NCBI GenBank assembly: GCA_022571515.1
Contig: JACZXQ010000003.1
Coordinates: 149,001 to 213,000, forward strand
Source: Gemmatimonadota bacterium
GTDB lineage: Bacteria > Gemmatimonadota > Gemmatimonadetes > Longimicrobiales > Gaopeijiaceae
Direction of reading: 5' to 3'
Length of the DNA: 64,000 bases
Part shown: one piece after another, positions 62,685-64,000 of the stretch
Layout: every line of letters begins with the position of its first letter
How positions within the stretch are numbered: position 1 is the first letter of the stretch
Program-made: the position numbers and the translations under genes
Notes under the pieces: generated by a model
The model's database searches: none
The model's input: only the letters and a program-made list of their open reading frames with translations
What the model was told of the DNA's origin: nothing

Positions 62685-63467
62685 TCAACGGTTGTCCAGC
62701 ACCTGCCGGAGGAGTTGGAGGTCGTCCCAAGCGGGGCGAGTCCAGCCCCGGTTCCTCAGCAGTGCGGCCGGATGATAGGTGACAATAAGAGGAACGCCCT
62801 CGTAGGAGTAGATCTCGCCGCGCAACCGGCCGAGGGGCTTGGACGCTCCGGTGAGCAGCTTGGCGGAGAACGTCCCGACCGCGAGGATCACCTCCGGCGC
62901 CACCAACTCGATTTGACGCTTCAGGTAGGGTGAACACGACTCGATCTCGTCCTGCATGGGATCGCGATTTCCGGGCGGCCGGCACTTGAGGACATTACAA
63001 ATGTAGACCGAGTCCCGGCGCGAGAGATCGATTGAGGCAAGCATCAGGTCCAGCAGCTTGCCGGCCTGCCCCACGAACGGAAGGCCCGTCCGATCTTCGT
63101 TGGCGCCCGGCGCCTCGCCCACGACCATGAGTCTGGCCGTCGGGTTTCCGTCCGAGAAGACCACGTTGGACCGGTCGCGGGCCAGCCGGCAACGCTGGCA
63201 CCCCATCGCCGCCTGTCTGAGGGCGTCGTAGTCGAGGGCCGAGAGATCGAGGGTGTCTGGGGTGGGGGACGGAGCTATTTCGGCCTCCGTCGGCGATGAC
63301 GCCTGCGTGGCGCTCCTACCCACCGGGACAGCGTTTCCGGTCCGGTCGGCGACAAAGGCGAGCGCTTCGTCACGCGTGAGCCCGTCCATGTAGAGGTCCC
63401 CGGCCCCCAACTCCTCCCGCTGCCTGAAGAATCTCGCGACCTCCTCGAGCCGGCCCTTCCCCTTCAC
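62685..63467 (-). CDS. Uracil-DNA glycosylase, family 4 (4Fe-4S)
   Basis: Removes uracil from DNA. The GTG at 63467 overlaps the coaBC stop (GTGA) and gives 260 residues. The catalytic domain (about 80-260) has the Fe-S cysteines Cys90 and Cys93 (CQRCRLA), Cys162 (KCRPPGNRDP) and Cys178, the active site GEAPGANEDRTGLPFVGQAGKLLD, and the C-terminal TYHPAALLR. The first 80 residues are an extra N-terminal part (EEVARFFRQREELGAGDLYMDGL, then a Ser/Pro-rich linker) of a kind seen in several family 4 enzymes. GTP-type start and overlap support translational coupling. Confidence 0.92.
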   Translation of the reverse strand: MKGKGRLEEVARFFRQREELGAGDLYMDGLTRDEALAFVADRTGNAVPVGRSATQASSPTEAEIAPSPTPDTLDLSALDYDALRQAAMGCQRCRLARDRSNVVFSDGNPTARLMVVGEAPGANEDRTGLPFVGQAGKLLDLMLASIDLSRRDSVYICNVLKCRPPGNRDPMQDEIESCSPYLKRQIELVAPEVILAVGTFSAKLLTGASKPLGRLRGEIYSYEGVPLIVTYHPAALLRNRGWTRPAWDDLQLLRQVLDNR

Positions 63468-64000
63468 TCTCCCTCCCCCAACAGGGCTGCCACGCCCTGG
63501 AGGATACGCTCGGCCAGTTCGTGCTTGGTCATGGTCGGCAGCGCTTCCGGTTCTCCTTCGCGCCACACGAGTGTCGCCACGTTGGTGTCCACGTCGAAGC
63601 CGGCCAGTGGGTCCGTGGCGTCGTTCGCTACGATGAGGTCGAATCCCTTGTCATCCAGCTTTCGCTGGGCGTTCTCCACCAGGTCGGACGTCTCGAGAGC
63701 GAAGCCCACCGTAACGGCTCCGCCCCGTCGCAGACTCTTCGTCTCGGCGGCGATATCGGGGTTGGCCGTGAGCCCAATTTGAAATTCCGGACCCACCTCC
63801 GCCCGTTTGAGCTTGTCCTCGGAAGGGTCAGTGGGCCTGAAATCGGCCACGGCCGCCGCGAAGATGTTCAGGTCGGTCTCGCCGACGCGTTCGCCGACCG
63901 CCGCGTGCATTTCCAGGGCTGTTTCGACCGATACGATCTCAGGCCCATACGGTGCCGGCACAGCGACCGGTCCGGCCACCACGCACACGTCCGCCCCGCG
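63464..64000 (-). CDS. coaBC: Coenzyme A biosynthesis bifunctional protein CoaBC, 5' partial (CoaB part)
   Basis: Phosphopantothenoylcysteine synthetase part of the fused Dfp protein: CTP-dependent ligation of cysteine to phosphopantothenate. Only the last 178 residues are visible; the frame is open to the right window edge. Family features are VVAGPVAVPAPYGPEIVSVETALEM, AAAVADFRPTDPSEDKLKR with the catalytic lysine, LTANPDIAAE, GFALETSDLVENAQRKL, and FDLIVANDA. The decarboxylase part (CoaC) must lie outside the window. It is translationally coupled to the glycosylase gene. Confidence 0.92.
   Translation of the reverse strand, partial: RGADVCVVAGPVAVPAPYGPEIVSVETALEMHAAVGERVGETDLNIFAAAVADFRPTDPSEDKLKRAEVGPEFQIGLTANPDIAAETKSLRRGGAVTVGFALETSDLVENAQRKLDDKGFDLIVANDATDPLAGFDVDTNVATLVWREGEPEALPTMTKHELAERILQGVAALLGEGE

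Overview
The window is a dense, GC-rich block of bacterial housekeeping genes, about 66 of them and nearly all on the minus strand. Only the metal ABC transporter (3-2298), the S41 peptidase (4272-5879), dcd (35763-36317) and rnhA (45258-45824) lie on the plus strand. Genes are packed with 1-20 bp spacers or 4-base ATGA/GTGA overlaps, and only one stretch longer than 300 bp (45825-46467) has no protein gene. I see no insertion sequences, prophage genes, CRISPR arrays, tRNAs or rRNAs. The high GC, a UPF0182 protein, a GWxTD-like protein, the Spy-like/ECF module and a full 14-subunit complex I point to Gemmatimonadota or a related phylum. That placement is inference, because no rRNA or marker tree is available here.

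Layout: (i) 1-2298, a znuABC-type zinc/manganese importer whose binding protein is cut by the window edge. (ii) 2292-7944, NAD synthase, S41 protease, XerD-type recombinase, DedA and IspF. (iii) 7975-13189, a fatty acid and phospholipid cluster transcribed yceD-rpmF-plsX-fabD-fabG-acpP-fabF, with no fabH at its usual place between plsX and fabD. (iv) 13266-16706, ndk, an EIIA-Ntr-like/CBS fusion that lacks the phosphorylatable histidine, and sucCD. (v) 16867-20998, a giant UPF0182 membrane protein and a phosphohexomutase. (vi) 21095-35511, nuoA to nuoN in canonical order. (vii) 35763-39879, dcd, an FKBP lipoprotein, an exported amidohydrolase and malate dehydrogenase. (viii) 40005-45824, moaD-moaE-moaA, an ECF sigma/zinc-finger anti-sigma/Spy-like operon, HU, carA and rnhA. 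(ix) 45825-46467, a non-coding block with a promoter, about 340 nt of strongly structured sequence and a very good intrinsic terminator, all on the minus strand: a candidate structured RNA. (x) 46468-50725, lipB and the E2, E1-beta and E1-alpha subunits of a 2-oxoacid dehydrogenase. (xi) 50765-57775, secG, tpiA, pgk and gap, with a sigma factor plus a 940-residue membrane-anchored TonB-C/TPR/GWxTD protein inserted between gap and pgk. (xii) 57776-64000, comF, aroE, a YwlE-type phosphatase, tsaC, ispD, dnaB, a family 4 uracil-DNA glycosylase and the CoaB part of coaBC, cut by the window edge.

Much of the window is central energy metabolism that works together. Glycolysis (gap, pgk, tpiA) feeds the 2-oxoacid dehydrogenase, which is lipoylated through LipB using octanoyl-ACP. 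Succinyl-CoA synthetase and malate dehydrogenase belong to the TCA cycle, and NADH is reoxidised by complex I. The least explained parts are the sigma/TonB-TPR-GWxTD pair inside the glycolytic operon, the structured RNA candidate, and rnhA, which has no ATG, GTG or TTG start upstream of its first catalytic residue.
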